A stretch of 64,000 nucleotides of DNA from Anadara kagoshimensis (lineage: Eukaryota > Mollusca > Bivalvia > Arcoida > Arcidae), in contig CM037872.1 in NCBI GenBank assembly GCA_021292105.1, forward strand, positions 14,472,791 to 14,536,790, in the 5' to 3' direction. Below the pieces are notes generated by a model, which had not been told where the DNA came from, did no database searches, and was given only the letters and a program-made list of their open reading frames with translations. Below, piece after piece: positions 40,101 through 42,598 of this stretch (position 1 is its first letter; each line of letters begins with the position of its first letter). A program made the translations under genes and the position numbers.

Positions 40101-40943
40101 GATAGTTTCACAATAAATACCTAAATTTTGTCTTTAATGCATGAAATCGTCACTGCAGAGACGATACTCGCGTGTAATAAACTGAAAACAAAAATAGCCT
40201 CAAATCTAGGACGCTCTCGATTTTAGGACGGTCGACGATACATGTATAGGGACTACACAAGGGACCTTAGAAATAATGACTCTTGACAATTGGTCTTTAT
40301 GTAGATTTTTTGGTTAAAATATGAGCAAAAGGATAAAGTTTAAATGGACAGGGTTTATTTTCACATTCCTAAGATTTTCCTTAACTTTGAACTTACATTT
40401 CAATCTGTTGAATTAAATAATTGTGTTAACTTTTCAGATACTCAGGAATTTAGGGTGTCATTTTAAAAATCACCTCAAGGTCCAAACATCTGTATCAGTA
40501 TGTTAAAAACTGTTTATTTGTAGTTCCCAACAATATGGCTAAAATTTGCAATATTTTATTTGAAATTTTCGACACATACAAGTATACCCTCATTGTCATA
40601 GTTACAAAGTAAACCGACTACAGGGGCCTTCATGGTATCATTCATTTTTAAACACCATAAAACATTACATGAAATTAACTTCTAGTTCATTCCATGGAGA
40701 GCATAGCATTGCATTCATTTTTGAACCTATCTCTTATCTTTGTTGATTGGCTAGTAATAAATGATGGAGTTGAATGTCTAAAAAAAAATGTCGGATAATA
40801 TAATTGAACTTTGTATTTTATTTTTTATTCTAGATTTAGCAACATTTGATGGAGCAGAGAGCCGTGTTAGTACTCTTGTAGCTGCTGCAAACAGTCATGA
40901 CAATTTGTGTAGAATGGACCCAGCATGGCATCCATGGCTGTAA
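1..40943 (+). CDS. TRRAP: TRRAP, C-terminal ~45% (36 exons plus a probable partial one)
   Basis: TRRAP is the large adaptor subunit of SAGA/PCAF and TIP60/NuA4 acetyltransferase complexes in the nucleus; its solenoid binds activators such as MYC and E2F and brings the acetyltransferase to promoters. Joining the exons e1-e36 gives 5271 nt (1756 codons plus stop) with all intron phases matching. Residues 1 to ~511 are HEAT-type helices, ~512-1225 the FAT domain (begins YLGKTHNLWHRACLQLEQ), ~1380-1720 the PIKK-like pseudokinase, and the last ~36 the FATC segment ending CRMDPAWHPWL. Many stretches match vertebrate TRRAP as I know it, for example SQNWEAMGSHFWIKQC and ESTNLKYFTKEMTAEFYALK. The N-terminal ~55% lies upstream of the window. 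Odd: four exons are fused to minisatellites made from their own splice boundaries. Confidence 0.97.
327..559 (+). CDS. TRRAP: TRRAP exon e1 (HEAT solenoid)
   Basis: Acceptor TATTTCAG before 327, donor GAAAA|GTAAGT after 559. Starts in phase 0, ends with two bases of a Lys codon. Encodes KKETILASFKPLQRG then ACMTCPNNKVIRGVHSLLSR and ASKYEELECLYACVSKVVYE, all strongly TRRAP-like. Confidence 0.95.
968..1134 (+). CDS. TRRAP: TRRAP exon e2
   Basis: Acceptor TTATTTAG, donor CCTG|GTAAGT. Encodes KATTGSPSHLFSTLMILKAA and YIDRLITTFMKVLHKMAREH. Ends with one base of a Val codon completed by e3. Confidence 0.93.
1291..1690 (+). repeat. Minisatellite, 8 copies of 48/51 bp, intron e2-e3
   Basis: Eight near-identical copies of a unit starting GTAGCAGGGTCTCAGAGG and ending CTCACCGCCTTG; copies differ by a GTT insertion. 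Because 48 and 51 are multiples of three, two plus-strand frames stay open, but no coding role is supported. The array runs into GGTTGAAATTCCACTTGGGA, a degraded tRNA B-box-like sequence, followed by a tail (CAGATCCTA) that resembles the sequence after the array at 31851-32411. The array therefore looks like an amplified SINE head. Confidence 0.93.
1878..2056 (+). CDS. TRRAP: TRRAP exon e3
   Basis: Acceptor TAATTTGCAG, donor ACCAAG|GTTAAT (weaker donor). Encodes VASELLILSLDLVKNRVGV, MSIEMRKSFIGQILVGLIEK and KMVEDWVKTK, matching the TRRAP segment around ELVMLSLELVKTR in vertebrates. Ends in phase 0. Confidence 0.94.
2375..2517 (+). CDS. TRRAP: TRRAP exon e4 (3' end is unit 1 of an array)
   Basis: Acceptor TTGTTTACAG. 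Encodes TAIAINQSPVIREKAILLVK then MQHVEKRFSEEQELNTQFLD and LVNYIYR (Arg split with e5). The native donor TTTACAG|GTAATA at 2518 is followed by ten further copies of the terminal 40 bp. Use of any later donor would bring the TAA of GTAATA in frame straight after the Arg codon, so only the first donor gives a full protein. Confidence 0.94.
2481..2910 (+). repeat. Exon e4 boundary minisatellite, 40 bp x 11
   Basis: The unit is ATACTCAG(TT/CT)CT(T/C)AGATCTG followed by GTCAACTACATTTACAGGTA. Copies start at 2481 and every 40 bp to 2881; the last lacks the TTTACAGGTA end. The first copy is the coding end of e4 (NTQFLDLVNYIYR), so the donor site is present ten times (2518, 2558 ... 2878). Copies differ by a few C/T changes, so the array is not a perfect assembly duplicate. 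Confidence 0.96.
3031..3133 (+). CDS. TRRAP: TRRAP exon e5
   Basis: Acceptor TTGTTTCAG, donor GTGGAG|GTAAGA. Encodes RDESLCGTELTSKLEPAFLA and GLRYSQPNIRQKFVE. Ends in phase 0. Confidence 0.95.
3134..3815 (+). other. Intron e5-e6, nothing recognised
   Basis: AT-rich intron of 682 bp. I see no conserved repeat, inverted repeat or open coding stretch. Confidence 0.6.
3816..3926 (+). CDS. TRRAP: TRRAP exon e6
   Basis: Acceptor ATTTTACAG, donor GTGGAG|GTATAT. 37 codons, phase 0 at both ends: VFENSIPRRIFERLLYITCS then QNWEAMGSHFWIKQCVE. One of the best conserved TRRAP blocks. Confidence 0.96.
4515..4620 (+). repeat. Fragment of repeat family A in intron e6-e7
   Basis: Contains ATATCTTGAAAACTATTAAC, TTTTTGTATAGGTATGTATA and TTAGAATATTGTAGGTA, the core of the ~140 bp unit repeated at 17400-18230 and, reversed, at 52605-53400. 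The rest of this 1.65 kb intron (3927-5578) shows nothing else I can name. Confidence 0.7.
5579..5761 (+). CDS. TRRAP: TRRAP exon e7
   Basis: Acceptor TCATTCCAG, donor GAAGAG|GTTAGT. 61 codons in phase 0: LLMSVAVNGHSIQSTSSMNL then SGIVNLADSQDRVAFATVMK and an acidic end (MKEEPMDVESLDSNKEE). The loop is variable among TRRAPs, but the NLADSxDRxAFA block is conserved. This start of an acidic linker continues in e8. Confidence 0.93.
6279..6428 (+). CDS. TRRAP: TRRAP exon e8 (3' end is unit 1 of an in-frame array)
   Basis: Acceptor TTCAATTTTAG. Acidic linker EEIDMELSGVSSDENIPKEP, then KKDSQEPKQNLSTLLQRQAK and FLDGCREVR, equivalent to the vertebrate HDKFLDTLREVK segment. The first donor is GTCAGG|GTAAGA after 6428, giving 50 codons in phase 0 that join e9 (TVSYLSSLSQLC). 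The same frame stays open through 13 more copies of the last 42 bp to 7007, each with its own donor, so longer in-frame versions of this exon are possible. Confidence 0.93.
6393..6980 (+). repeat. Exon e8 boundary minisatellite, 42 bp x 14, in frame
   Basis: Copies start at 6393 and every 42 bp to 6939. Each reads about CAGGCAAAGTTCTTAGATGG, TTGTCGGGAAGTCAGG, then a donor-like GTAAGA/GTAAGG/GTAGGG. The 14-codon unit translates as RQAKFLDGCREVRV with substitutions (W/L for R, D for E, T for A, I for F) and no stop in the TRRAP frame. Donor positions follow 6428 at 42 bp steps: 6429, 6471, 6513, 6555, 6597, 6639, 6681, 6723, 6765, 6807, 6849, 6891, 6933 and 6975 (GTAATA, weak). Confidence 0.96.
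7588..7707 (+). CDS. TRRAP: TRRAP exon e9
   Basis: Acceptor GTTTTTTTTCAG (strong tract), donor CAACAG|GTATGA. 40 codons in phase 0: TVSYLSSLSQLCHSNTDLTH then IVWVDLYPRIWKVLSEKQQQ, matching the vertebrate TWVQLFPRLWKILSDRQQ region. Confidence 0.95.
7887..7920. promoter_or_regulatory. Two CRE-type palindromes (TGACGTCA)
   Basis: TGACGTCA occurs at 7887-7894 and 7913-7920, flanking AACGCGTTTG. This is the full cAMP-response/ATF site. They sit in an intron, possibly inside a repeat, so a regulatory role is only a possibility. Confidence 0.35.
8350..10037 (+). repeat. Exon e10 acceptor minisatellite, 121 bp x 14
   Basis: Fourteen copies, exon-like starts at 8363 + 121n up to 9936, each with an acceptor (TTTTGTATATTTAG), the first ~107 bp of exon e10 and ATTG. 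Two diagnostic sites (GAGTTGATA/GAGTGGATA and CAGCTC/CAGTTC) sort the copies as A B B B C B C C A B C C A B, so copies 6-14 show a four-unit (484 bp) higher-order period. Only the last copy continues into the unique exon 3' end; a TAG closes read-through from any earlier copy. Confidence 0.96.
9936..10079 (+). CDS. TRRAP: TRRAP exon e10 (last, complete copy of the array)
   Basis: Acceptor TATATTTAG, donor TTAAAG|GTAAGT. 48 codons in phase 0: MLGGELIPFMCSGSHVIQKD, CHPSSIHTFLEGLSHCVPSV, QIRPIVLK, matching the vertebrate GEISPFLCSGSHQVQRDCQP segment. Thirteen truncated copies with working-looking acceptors lie upstream; only this one joins e11 in frame. Confidence 0.93.
10505..10784 (+). repeat. 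Intronic minisatellite, 56 bp x 5
   Basis: Five copies from 10505, spaced 56 bp, of ATGTTCTAATTAGAATTTAG followed by GTGTGCTCTCTATATGAAAA and CTGTCATCAATATTTT. No link to an exon. Confidence 0.93.
10811..11160 (+). repeat. Fused fragments of repeat families A and B in intron e10-e11
   Basis: 10811-10950 matches the family A unit (GTATATATTAGAATATTGAA, TTCAAAGGTCAAGGTCACAG, TGAAATGGTTAATTAT). From 10951 it changes into family B (TATACCCCCACTTCAAGG, GTATGAGGTCCCATACCGCA), also seen at 30315-30860. Confidence 0.7.
11587..11727 (+). CDS. TRRAP: TRRAP exon e11 (start of FAT domain)
   Basis: Acceptor GTATTGTAG, donor CAACAG|GTTTGT. 47 codons in phase 0: YLGKTHNLWHRACLQLEQMA then a variable linker ending EYEFEPVTSPQQ. 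YLGKTHNLW marks the start of the TRRAP FAT region. Confidence 0.95.
11908..12066 (+). CDS. TRRAP: TRRAP exon e12 (FAT)
   Basis: Acceptor TATTTTACAG, donor GAACAG|GTAATG. 53 codons in phase 0: ETLDSLCELYSLLKEEDMWA, GLWQKRSKYPETNTAIAYEQ, HGFFEQAQTAYEQ. Almost identical in pattern to vertebrate TRRAP. Confidence 0.97.
12531..12749 (+). repeat. Intronic minisatellite, 37 bp x 6
   Basis: Copies start at 12531, 12568, 12605, 12642, 12679 and 12716: CCTTGAGAGGCACTGTGG, TCTGTCAGGGTGCACTAGA, with CCTT/CGTT and TCTG/TTTG variants. Confidence 0.93.
12826..12917 (+). CDS. TRRAP: TRRAP exon e13 (FAT)
   Basis: Acceptor TTATTTTAG, donor GGATTAG|GTATGT. AMTKARQDHNSGPASPSVLP then EYRSWEEHWIR, with the Arg codon split into e14. 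Confidence 0.94.
12952..13990 (+). repeat. Short tandem repeat (~40 bp) split by a foldback element
   Basis: Degenerate copies of AAATATGGTGAATGTTAG followed by ATTTCCCAGAATGC at 12952-13130 and 13907-13990. The array is interrupted exactly by the 776 bp element at 13131-13906; removing it with one TA restores a normal unit (GGTAAATGTTAGATTTCCCA). Confidence 0.85.
13131..13906. mobile_element. Foldback MITE with 340 bp arms, TA target duplication
   Basis: The termini CTGTAGGAACCACT and AGTGGTTCCTACAG are inverted. Arms run 13131-13471 and 13569-13906 and are near-perfect inverted copies; TA flanks both sides (13129-13130 and 13907-13908). The 97 nt loop (13472-13568) is itself another copy of an internal arm segment (TCCATAGAAAATCAAATAAA ... 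AACAGGAAAT). No transposase is present. TA duplication suggests mobilisation by a Tc1/mariner-type enzyme. Confidence 0.93.
14315..14450 (+). CDS. TRRAP: TRRAP exon e14 (FAT)
   Basis: Acceptor GTTTTTATAG, donor TCTCAG|GTAAAT. CSKELNQWDLLLEYANSKGN, TNPHLVLESAWRVPNWALMK, DALSQ. Ends in phase 0. A partial second copy of this exon lies just after the donor. Confidence 0.96.
14464..14512 (+). pseudogene. Partial duplicate of exon e14 in the next intron
   Basis: ATAACACCAATCCACACCTG, GTGTTAGAGAGTGTGTGGAG, AGTTTTTAAC repeats the exon segment encoding NTNPHLVLESAWRVPN (14373-14421) with a few changes. It has no acceptor and is probably the first step of the same boundary duplication seen at e4, e8, e10 and e19. 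Confidence 0.85.
14766..14870 (+). CDS. TRRAP: TRRAP exon e15 (FAT)
   Basis: Acceptor TTTATTTTAG, donor ACCATG|GTAAAA. 35 codons in phase 0: VELSCPKEMAWKVNLYRGYI, AICHPEDHHLNMVTM, matching vertebrate VEVSCPKEMAWKVNMYRGYL. Confidence 0.96.
15340..15650 (+). mobile_element. tRNA-derived SINE
   Basis: The head has an A-box-like GGTGGCCTAATGG and a B-box-like GAGTTTGAGTCCCG about 50 bp later, followed by a ~230 bp body (CCTTGCCGTTGGCC, TCACCTGGTGTCAG, GCACTGGTACAAGG). The cloverleaf is not intact, so it is not a tRNA gene. Confidence 0.75.
15804..15899 (+). CDS. TRRAP: TRRAP exon e16 (FAT)
   Basis: Acceptor TGTATGTAG, donor CTTCAG|GTATAC. 32 codons in phase 0: IERMVEVSSNLAIKEWRRLP, SIVSHIHVPLLQ. 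Confidence 0.95.
16179..16297 (+). CDS. TRRAP: TRRAP exon e17 (FAT)
   Basis: Acceptor TTATCATAG, donor TGGAG|GTATGA. AAQQIMELQEAAQINQGLQP, ANITRSTSLHDMKAIVKTWR, the Arg codon split into e18. Confidence 0.96.
16379..16407 (+). repeat. (AG)n microsatellite with G tract
   Basis: AGATAGAGAGAGAGAG followed by a run of G. Confidence 0.8.
16550..16667 (+). CDS. TRRAP: TRRAP exon e18 (FAT)
   Basis: Acceptor TTTTTCAG, donor GATCCA|GTAAGT. NRLPMISDDLSHWSDIFTWR, QHHYQFIVNHYDSHAQQDP. Shorter here than the vertebrate segment, which has a GKPTWSGMHSSS loop after HHYQ. Confidence 0.95.
16858..18314 (+). mobile_element. Repeat family A, full-length copy with internal tandem units
   Basis: Begins AGCTCACCTGACCGAAGGTC and ends GGCCCATGGGCCTCTTGTTT. 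The 5' part has a (GT/GC)n tract at 16898-16945. From 17400 there are about six units of ~140 bp, each with AACTATAAACTTTTTGTATA, GGCATGTATATTAGAATGTT and AAAGGTCAAGGTCACAGATG. The same family lies in reverse at 51025-53985, with shorter pieces at 4515, 10811 and 23202. No coding region; class unknown (Helitron-like or other non-autonomous DNA element). Confidence 0.8.
18521..19245 (+). repeat. Minisatellite of 16/17 bp units, about 43 copies
   Basis: Alternating CTGATCTTGACCAGTGG (17 bp) and TTGATCTTGACCAGGG (16 bp) units with CTT, GAT and AAT variants. It opens long frames on both strands through lack of stop codons, not through coding. It sits in the e18-e19 intron. Confidence 0.95.
19539..19654 (+). 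CDS. TRRAP: TRRAP exon e19 (FAT; 3' end is unit 1 of a large array)
   Basis: Acceptor TTATGTTACAG, first donor TTAGCAG|GTATGT after 19654. QNSNHSMLGVHASAQAIIHF, GKIARKHNLTGVCLDSLSR, the Arg codon split into e20 (RIHTIPSVPIVDCF). Vertebrate counterpart: GVHASASAIIQYGKIARK. The final ~40 bp plus donor are amplified downstream. Confidence 0.95.
19614..21782 (+). repeat. Exon e19 boundary minisatellite, 51 bp unit, about 42 copies
   Basis: The unit is GTATGTACACAAACATAATC, TGACAGGGGTATGTCTGG, ATTCACTTAGCAG. The first copy is coding exon end plus donor, so each copy repeats the site AGCAG|GTATGT. The pure 51 bp unit is open in the exon frame (YVHKHNLTGVCLDSLSR), but copy 2 and several others carry a 2 bp insertion (GACACAGGGG), and some carry GGGGTAGT, so the frame shifts. 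The long minus-strand frames across this array are a by-product. Confidence 0.96.
22005..22277 (+). repeat. Intronic minisatellite, 39 bp x 7
   Basis: Seven identical copies of ATGTCTGTATAATTTCATTG, TACATCCTCTGTAGTGCTC lie just upstream of e20. No similarity to the neighbouring exons. Perfect identity suggests recent expansion. Confidence 0.95.
22369..22480 (+). CDS. TRRAP: TRRAP exon e20 (FAT)
   Basis: Acceptor TTGTTTTTTAG, donor AGTGAG|GTAAGG. IHTIPSVPIVDCFQKIRQQV, KCYLQMSGALGKSELSE. Ends in phase 0. Confidence 0.96.
22982..23193 (+). CDS. TRRAP: TRRAP exon e21 (FAT)
   Basis: Acceptor AATTTGTGCAG, donor GAGAAAA|GTAAGT. GLEVIESTNLKYFTKEMTAE, FYALKGMFLAQIGRSDDANK, AFSAAVQMHDTLVKAWALWG, DYLETVFTREK. 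The Lys codon is split into e22. Very strongly conserved. Confidence 0.97.
23202..23551 (+). mobile_element. Short member of repeat family A
   Basis: Starts TTAGCTCACCTATTTGTGCT with a terminal hairpin (AGCTCACC...TGAGCT) directly after the e21 donor and ends GGGCTTCATGGCCCTCGTGT. Ends resemble the copy at 16858-18314 but the ~140 bp tandem units are absent. Confidence 0.6.
23780..23968 (+). CDS. TRRAP: TRRAP exon e22 (FAT)
   Basis: Acceptor CTATTTTTCAG, donor CCATG|GTAAGT. QMHLGVSAITCFLHACRHQN, ESKSRKYLAKVLWLLTYDDD, KSTLAEAVDKYCVGVPPIQW, LPW with the Trp codon split into e23. Confidence 0.97.
24558..24706 (+). CDS. TRRAP: TRRAP exon e23 (FAT)
   Basis: Acceptor TTGTTTGTAG, donor GAGAT|GTGAGT. 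IPQLLTCLVRNEGRLIMNLL, SQVGRMYPQAVYFPIRTLYL, TLKIEQRER, Tyr split into e24. Confidence 0.96.
25199..25399 (+). CDS. TRRAP: TRRAP exon e24 (Thr-rich linker)
   Basis: Acceptor TCATCTTCAG, donor ACAACAG|GTATTG. Starts YKSGELSSSHNKGN and continues as a Thr/Pro/Ala/Ser-rich stretch (about 50 residues). Phases fit both neighbours (enters phase 1, leaves phase 1), so inclusion is in frame and skipping it (201 nt) would also keep the frame. The vertebrate form I know goes from RERYKSD almost directly to PGPIRATAPMWR, so this linker is extra or much longer here. Confidence 0.88.
25753..25949 (+). CDS. TRRAP: TRRAP exon e25 (end of FAT)
   Basis: Acceptor TTGTTTCAG, donor GATCAG|GTACAA. Gln/Ser-rich start (STDGTQASQGQSHSSQQQNK) then DAGPIRAPAPMWRCSKIMHL and QRELHPTILNSLEGIVDQ, the last two strongly conserved. 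Ends in phase 0. Confidence 0.96.
25950..27600 (+). other. Intron e25-e26, first part: nothing recognised
   Basis: AT-rich. CTAGTCCCGTC occurs twice (about 26062 and 26393) around a 330 bp segment, possibly the edges of an old insertion. I see no open frame or inverted termini that can be assigned. Confidence 0.5.
27640..30225 (+). repeat. Long (GAT)n / (ATC)n imperfect trinucleotide tract
   Basis: Runs of GAT interrupted by a recurring motif (GACATGAGTTCTGCTGCTGC). The plus strand is GAT-type at 27640-28250, ATC-type at ~28278-28345, GAT-type again to 28770, GAT-type 29641-29765 and ATC-type 29885-30225. The strand switches make inverted arms. His-, Ser- and Ile-rich open frames here are artefacts of the trinucleotide. 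Confidence 0.93.
28772..29640. mobile_element. TIR element inserted in the GAT tract
   Basis: Left end CAAAGGCTTATTTTCAATC then GGACATTTATGTTGCCTTTT; the right end read on the minus strand is AAAGAGGCGATATTCAATAT then CGGACATTTTTTGCCTCTTT. These are degenerate inverted repeats of about 60 bp. The interior (~870 bp) is AT-rich with no transposase. Exact ends and target duplication are not resolved. Confidence 0.6.
30315..30862 (+). repeat. Repeat family B
   Basis: Starts TTATACCCCCATTTTGAAGA and contains three spaced copies of GAGGTCCCATAC-type motifs with TTGAAAGTTTTGATGCGAG-like blocks. A second piece lies at 10951-11160. Ends near GGGGATATACTAAGTGAGC. Confidence 0.65.
31333..31432 (+). CDS. 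TRRAP: TRRAP exon e26
   Basis: Acceptor TTTGTTTAG, donor GAGCAG|GTAACA. MVWFRENWYEEVLRQLRQGL, AKCYAVAFENRGA, Val split into e27. Follows a 5.4 kb intron, the largest in the gene here. Confidence 0.96.
31851..32411 (+). repeat. SINE-head minisatellite, 56 bp x 10
   Basis: Ten copies, start 31851 then every 56 bp, of GGTGACTAAGTGGTCTGAAG, GTATGTGCTCACATATCACA, ATGGTTCCACCACCTA. TGACTAAGTGG is an A-box-like sequence, and directly after the last copy comes a B-box-like GGTTCAAACCCCACTTGG. The tandem unit is therefore the 5' half of a tRNA-derived SINE head. Nearly identical copies. Confidence 0.93.
32505..32712 (+). CDS. TRRAP: TRRAP exon e27
   Basis: Acceptor CATTTTCAG, donor TTTTAG|GTATAA. 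AEATITPHTLNFVKKLVSTF, GVGIENVSSVTTTFSSAASE, SLARRAQATAQDPVFQKMKS, QFTTDFDF. Almost unchanged from vertebrates. Confidence 0.97.
33163..33252 (+). CDS. TRRAP: TRRAP exon e28
   Basis: Acceptor TATCTTTTTAG, donor CCAAA|GTAAGT (Lys split). SVPGSTKLHNLINKLKKWIK, ILEAKTKLLPK. Confidence 0.95.
33867..34068 (+). CDS. TRRAP: TRRAP exon e29 (pseudokinase N-lobe)
   Basis: Acceptor TTTACTAG, donor GGCAAG|GTCAGT. CFLIEEKCRFLSNFSQHTAE, VELPGEFLLPKHSHYYVRIA, RFMPRVEIVQKHNTAARRLY, IRGHNGK. Start of the PIKK-like fold. Confidence 0.96.
34400..34850 (+). repeat. Repeat family C, copy 1
   Basis: About 400 bp similar to 62225-62640: GAGTCATTGCTAAAAATCCT, CAATGGTGAAAATTGTGAC, TAAATAGTCAACTCTTCTG, AACATAAAATACC. 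A weaker third copy is at 60440-60780. Non-coding and unclassified. Confidence 0.75.
34952..35059 (+). CDS. TRRAP: TRRAP exon e30 (pseudokinase)
   Basis: Acceptor ATCATTTGAAG, donor CAAAAA|GTAATG. 36 codons in phase 0: VYPYLVVNDACLTESRREER, VLQLLRMMNHFLTKQK. Confidence 0.95.
35635..35751 (+). CDS. TRRAP: TRRAP exon e31 (pseudokinase)
   Basis: Acceptor ATATTTACAG, donor AAACAG|GTATAA. 39 codons in phase 0: ETSRRLLYFTVPRVVAISPQ, MRLVEDNPASISLLDVYKQ. Confidence 0.96.
35776..36105 (+). mobile_element. tRNA-derived SINE, family 1, copy 1
   Basis: Head with TATTCAGTCGGTAGAGTGC (A box) and GTGTTTGAACCCTG (B box), body with ATGAAAGTCACGGTTCTTTA and GGCACGGAAGGCGTGGCACG, tail TATAAGTGAAATATTCTTGA then CTGGGACGCTAAA. 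Same family at 42763-43075 and 49540-49800. Confidence 0.85.
36106..36966 (+). other. Intron e31-e32 remainder, nothing recognised
   Basis: AT-rich unique-looking intron after the SINE; no repeat or conserved element seen. Confidence 0.5.
36967..37182 (+). CDS. TRRAP: TRRAP exon e32 (pseudokinase)
   Basis: Acceptor AATATTGCAG, donor AAAACT|GTAAGT. 72 codons in phase 0: RCTKRGIEHDAPIARYYERL, ATVQARGSQASHQVLRDILK, EVQTNMVPRGLLKEWALNTF, ITATDYWTFRKT. Confidence 0.97.
37241..37480. mobile_element. Candidate 240 bp MITE
   Basis: Perfect 13 bp inverted ends GTCACCCTTCAAA (37241-37253) and TTTGAAGGGTGAC (37468-37480), no coding content. Target duplication unclear. It starts 58 bp after the e32 donor. 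Just downstream (37505-37590) is an imperfect palindrome around GCCCCATGTACC. Confidence 0.55.
37600..38453 (+). other. Intron e32-e33 remainder, nothing recognised
   Basis: AT-rich intron with no repeat or conserved element that I can identify. Confidence 0.45.
38454..38595 (+). CDS. TRRAP: TRRAP exon e33 (pseudokinase, dead catalytic loop)
   Basis: Acceptor TATTTTAG, donor CAATCAG|GTGAGT. LTVQLALMGFAEFVLHLTRM, NPDMMYLHQDSGYLNISYFK, FDIDDQS. Active PIKKs have GDRHxxN here and DFG a little later; this protein reads LTRMNPDM and YFKFDI instead, so it lacks the catalytic Asp, the Asn and DFG, as in all TRRAP/Tra1 proteins. Confidence 0.96.
39299..39360 (+). repeat. tRNA-like SINE-head fragment
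   Basis: TTAGCCTAGTGGTTTGACA (A-box-like) and GTTGTGGGTTCACACTCC (B-box-like) about 35 bp apart. Too short and irregular to be a tRNA; likely a truncated SINE. Confidence 0.5.
39421..39617 (+). CDS. TRRAP: TRRAP exon e34 (pseudokinase C-lobe)
   Basis: Acceptor TATTTTACAG, donor AAAAAG|GTGAGG. GDLDANRPVPFRLTPNIADF, LSTTGVVGPLTASMVAAARC, LVQPQYKLASFLKAIFRDEY, ITWHKK. Confidence 0.97.
39865..39970 (+). CDS. TRRAP: TRRAP exon e35
   Basis: Acceptor AATTTCAG, donor CATA|GTAAGT. KQEEVQPSTEPADMEGEQLI, SMVNKAVSAITTRLH, Asn split into e36. Confidence 0.94.
39998..40241. mobile_element. Candidate ~245 bp MITE in intron e35-e36
   Basis: Inverted ends ATCCTCGACCGTCC (near 40000) and GGACGGTCGACGAT (near 40228-40241), each followed inward by a similar TTTGAGA/CGATTTTA sequence. 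No coding content. Confidence 0.55.
40834..40943 (+). CDS. TRRAP: TRRAP exon e36 (FATC, stop codon)
   Basis: Acceptor TTTATTCTAG. NLATFDGAESRVSTLVAAAN, SHDNLCRMDPAWHPWL, then TAA at 40941-40943. This is the FATC tail, the invariant end of TRRAP/Tra1 proteins. Confidence 0.98.
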
Positions 40944-41880
40944 AATCCTCCTGGTTAAGCCAACTCCAGACTAGATTAAGCTATTACAGTACATAACAGA
41001 AACTTTTGTAGAAATTGAAATAAGACTAGCACCTGTGGTTGTTCATTGAATTAAAAAACTGGTAGGGTAACTAGCACTTTCATGGATACAACTGAACAAT
41101 TGTTCAATGGTCTGCTCTTGTCATTATTTTAGCAATCTGTTTGAATCTCTTCATTCTGACAGACCTTCCATTGGAACACATTTAGACTTGTTGAATTTAG
41201 ATGTAATCTTCATAACATGGTTAACTTTTTAGTTACATGGTCCAGTAAGTTAAGTTTCTTATGTACCTTGTACAGTAAACCCTAAATTTCTTTGCCACCA
41301 TTTATTCAATTAAAATTTGGCATTTGTTGATAATCAAAGGAGGCTTAAAAAGAAAAGCATATGGAAGAAACAGTTTTAGGGACTTAGTTTTACATGTAGC
41401 AAAGTGGCAGTGTTATTTAGGGACATTAAAAGTTTTACATGTAGGAAAGTGGCAGTGTTATTTAGGGACATTAAAAGAATGTTTATCTGTATATTATTTT
41501 GAATATTTGAAGTTGCAATGAATGAAATATTTAATGTACATGTAAATCATATCTGAATATAAAGTGTATATATGTAAATATAAAATCATGTCAATGTTAC
41601 AACATATGAGCTTCATCACTAGTCTTGTTGTATAGAACTGTCATTGTTAATGAAAGATAAGTACTTATCCTTTATCATGTTTATGTTGTACTGATGTTTA
41701 TATGTACTTGATGCAAGTTATTACATAACCCATTACATATATGTAACTCATAATACAATTGAAAATTTAAAATCACTAGCAAAAAACGTGTGTGTGTGTG
41801 TGTGTTCATTGTTTCATTTTGTTTACACATATATAAAATGTAAAGTACTTAGTGAAATAAATACATAGAAAATAAAAAAT
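40944..41880 (+). other. TRRAP: TRRAP 3' untranslated region (likely extent)
   Basis: AT-rich sequence after the stop. Candidate poly(A) signals AATAAA at 41856-41861 and 41871-41876. Contains a two-copy direct repeat (41388-41477, CATGTAGCAAAGTGGCAGTG / TTATTTAGGGACATTAAAAG) and a (TG)n run at 41788-41805. The true cleavage site is unknown. Confidence 0.6.
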
Positions 41881-42334
41881 ATGAACTTTGAATTTTCTCA
41901 TCAGTATTTGTTTTGTTTTTATAGTGACTTTTCAGGTGGTATGCTTCATTCAAACAAGAAACCTTGCTTCTTACTGCTCATTGCAATAATTACATTACAA
42001 AGGTTTGGATTCCTACAACATCTCAATATAAGTGAAATAATTGTGGTAGTGGATTGGCTTATTCTAGTCTGAATACAAAAAGAATCATTATTTAGTGGGA
42101 TGTGCATCTCATTTCATTTACTATTATACAGTAAGTTCTAAATCACATACCTAATATTATAGCAAGAGACAATTAATTGTTAGCAAACTTTAGTTGTAAA
42201 AAATAATGTGTATTTGACATGTAAACAATGATGCAATTCCAGAAGTTTGCTAAGTATTCTATGGATGCATATTAAAGAAACAAACTATTATAACCAAACA
42301 AAAAAAAATCCCCTTTAAGAATTTTAAATACCAT

Positions 42335-42340
42335 TTTATT
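42335..42340 (-). other. Candidate poly(A) signal of the convergent gene
   Basis: TTTATT on the plus strand is AATAAA on the minus strand, about 110 bp past the stop of the minus-strand gene. Confidence 0.4.
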
Positions 42341-42450
42341 GTTTCTCTAAAAAAATGTGTCTCGCATATTTATCACTGAGTGAATTTTGTCATTGTATCA
42401 TATTAATAACAAGATATAAATACATGTAATAACAACATAATTAACAAACA

Positions 42451-42598
42451 TTAAATCATTCTAAGAGTGTCTGAAATAAGTTTTAATCTTCTATGAAGAA
42501 GGTCTTTTTGTTTCTTCAAATTACATTCTAATTCTTTAGCTTGTTGTATTAACTTGTCCAGACGAGAAGGGCAAACCAACTCAAAGTTCTCACTTTCA
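42451..42598 (-). CDS. Convergent gene, terminal coding exon
   Basis: Minus-strand acceptor CTGTTTCAG. Reads ESENFELVCPSRLDKLIQQA, KELECNLKKQKDLLHRRLKL, ISDTLRMI, then TAA (42451-42453). Leu/Ile at a/d positions and many charged residues indicate a coiled coil. Its first base completes the Ser codon begun in the 50339-50390 exon. Confidence 0.8.
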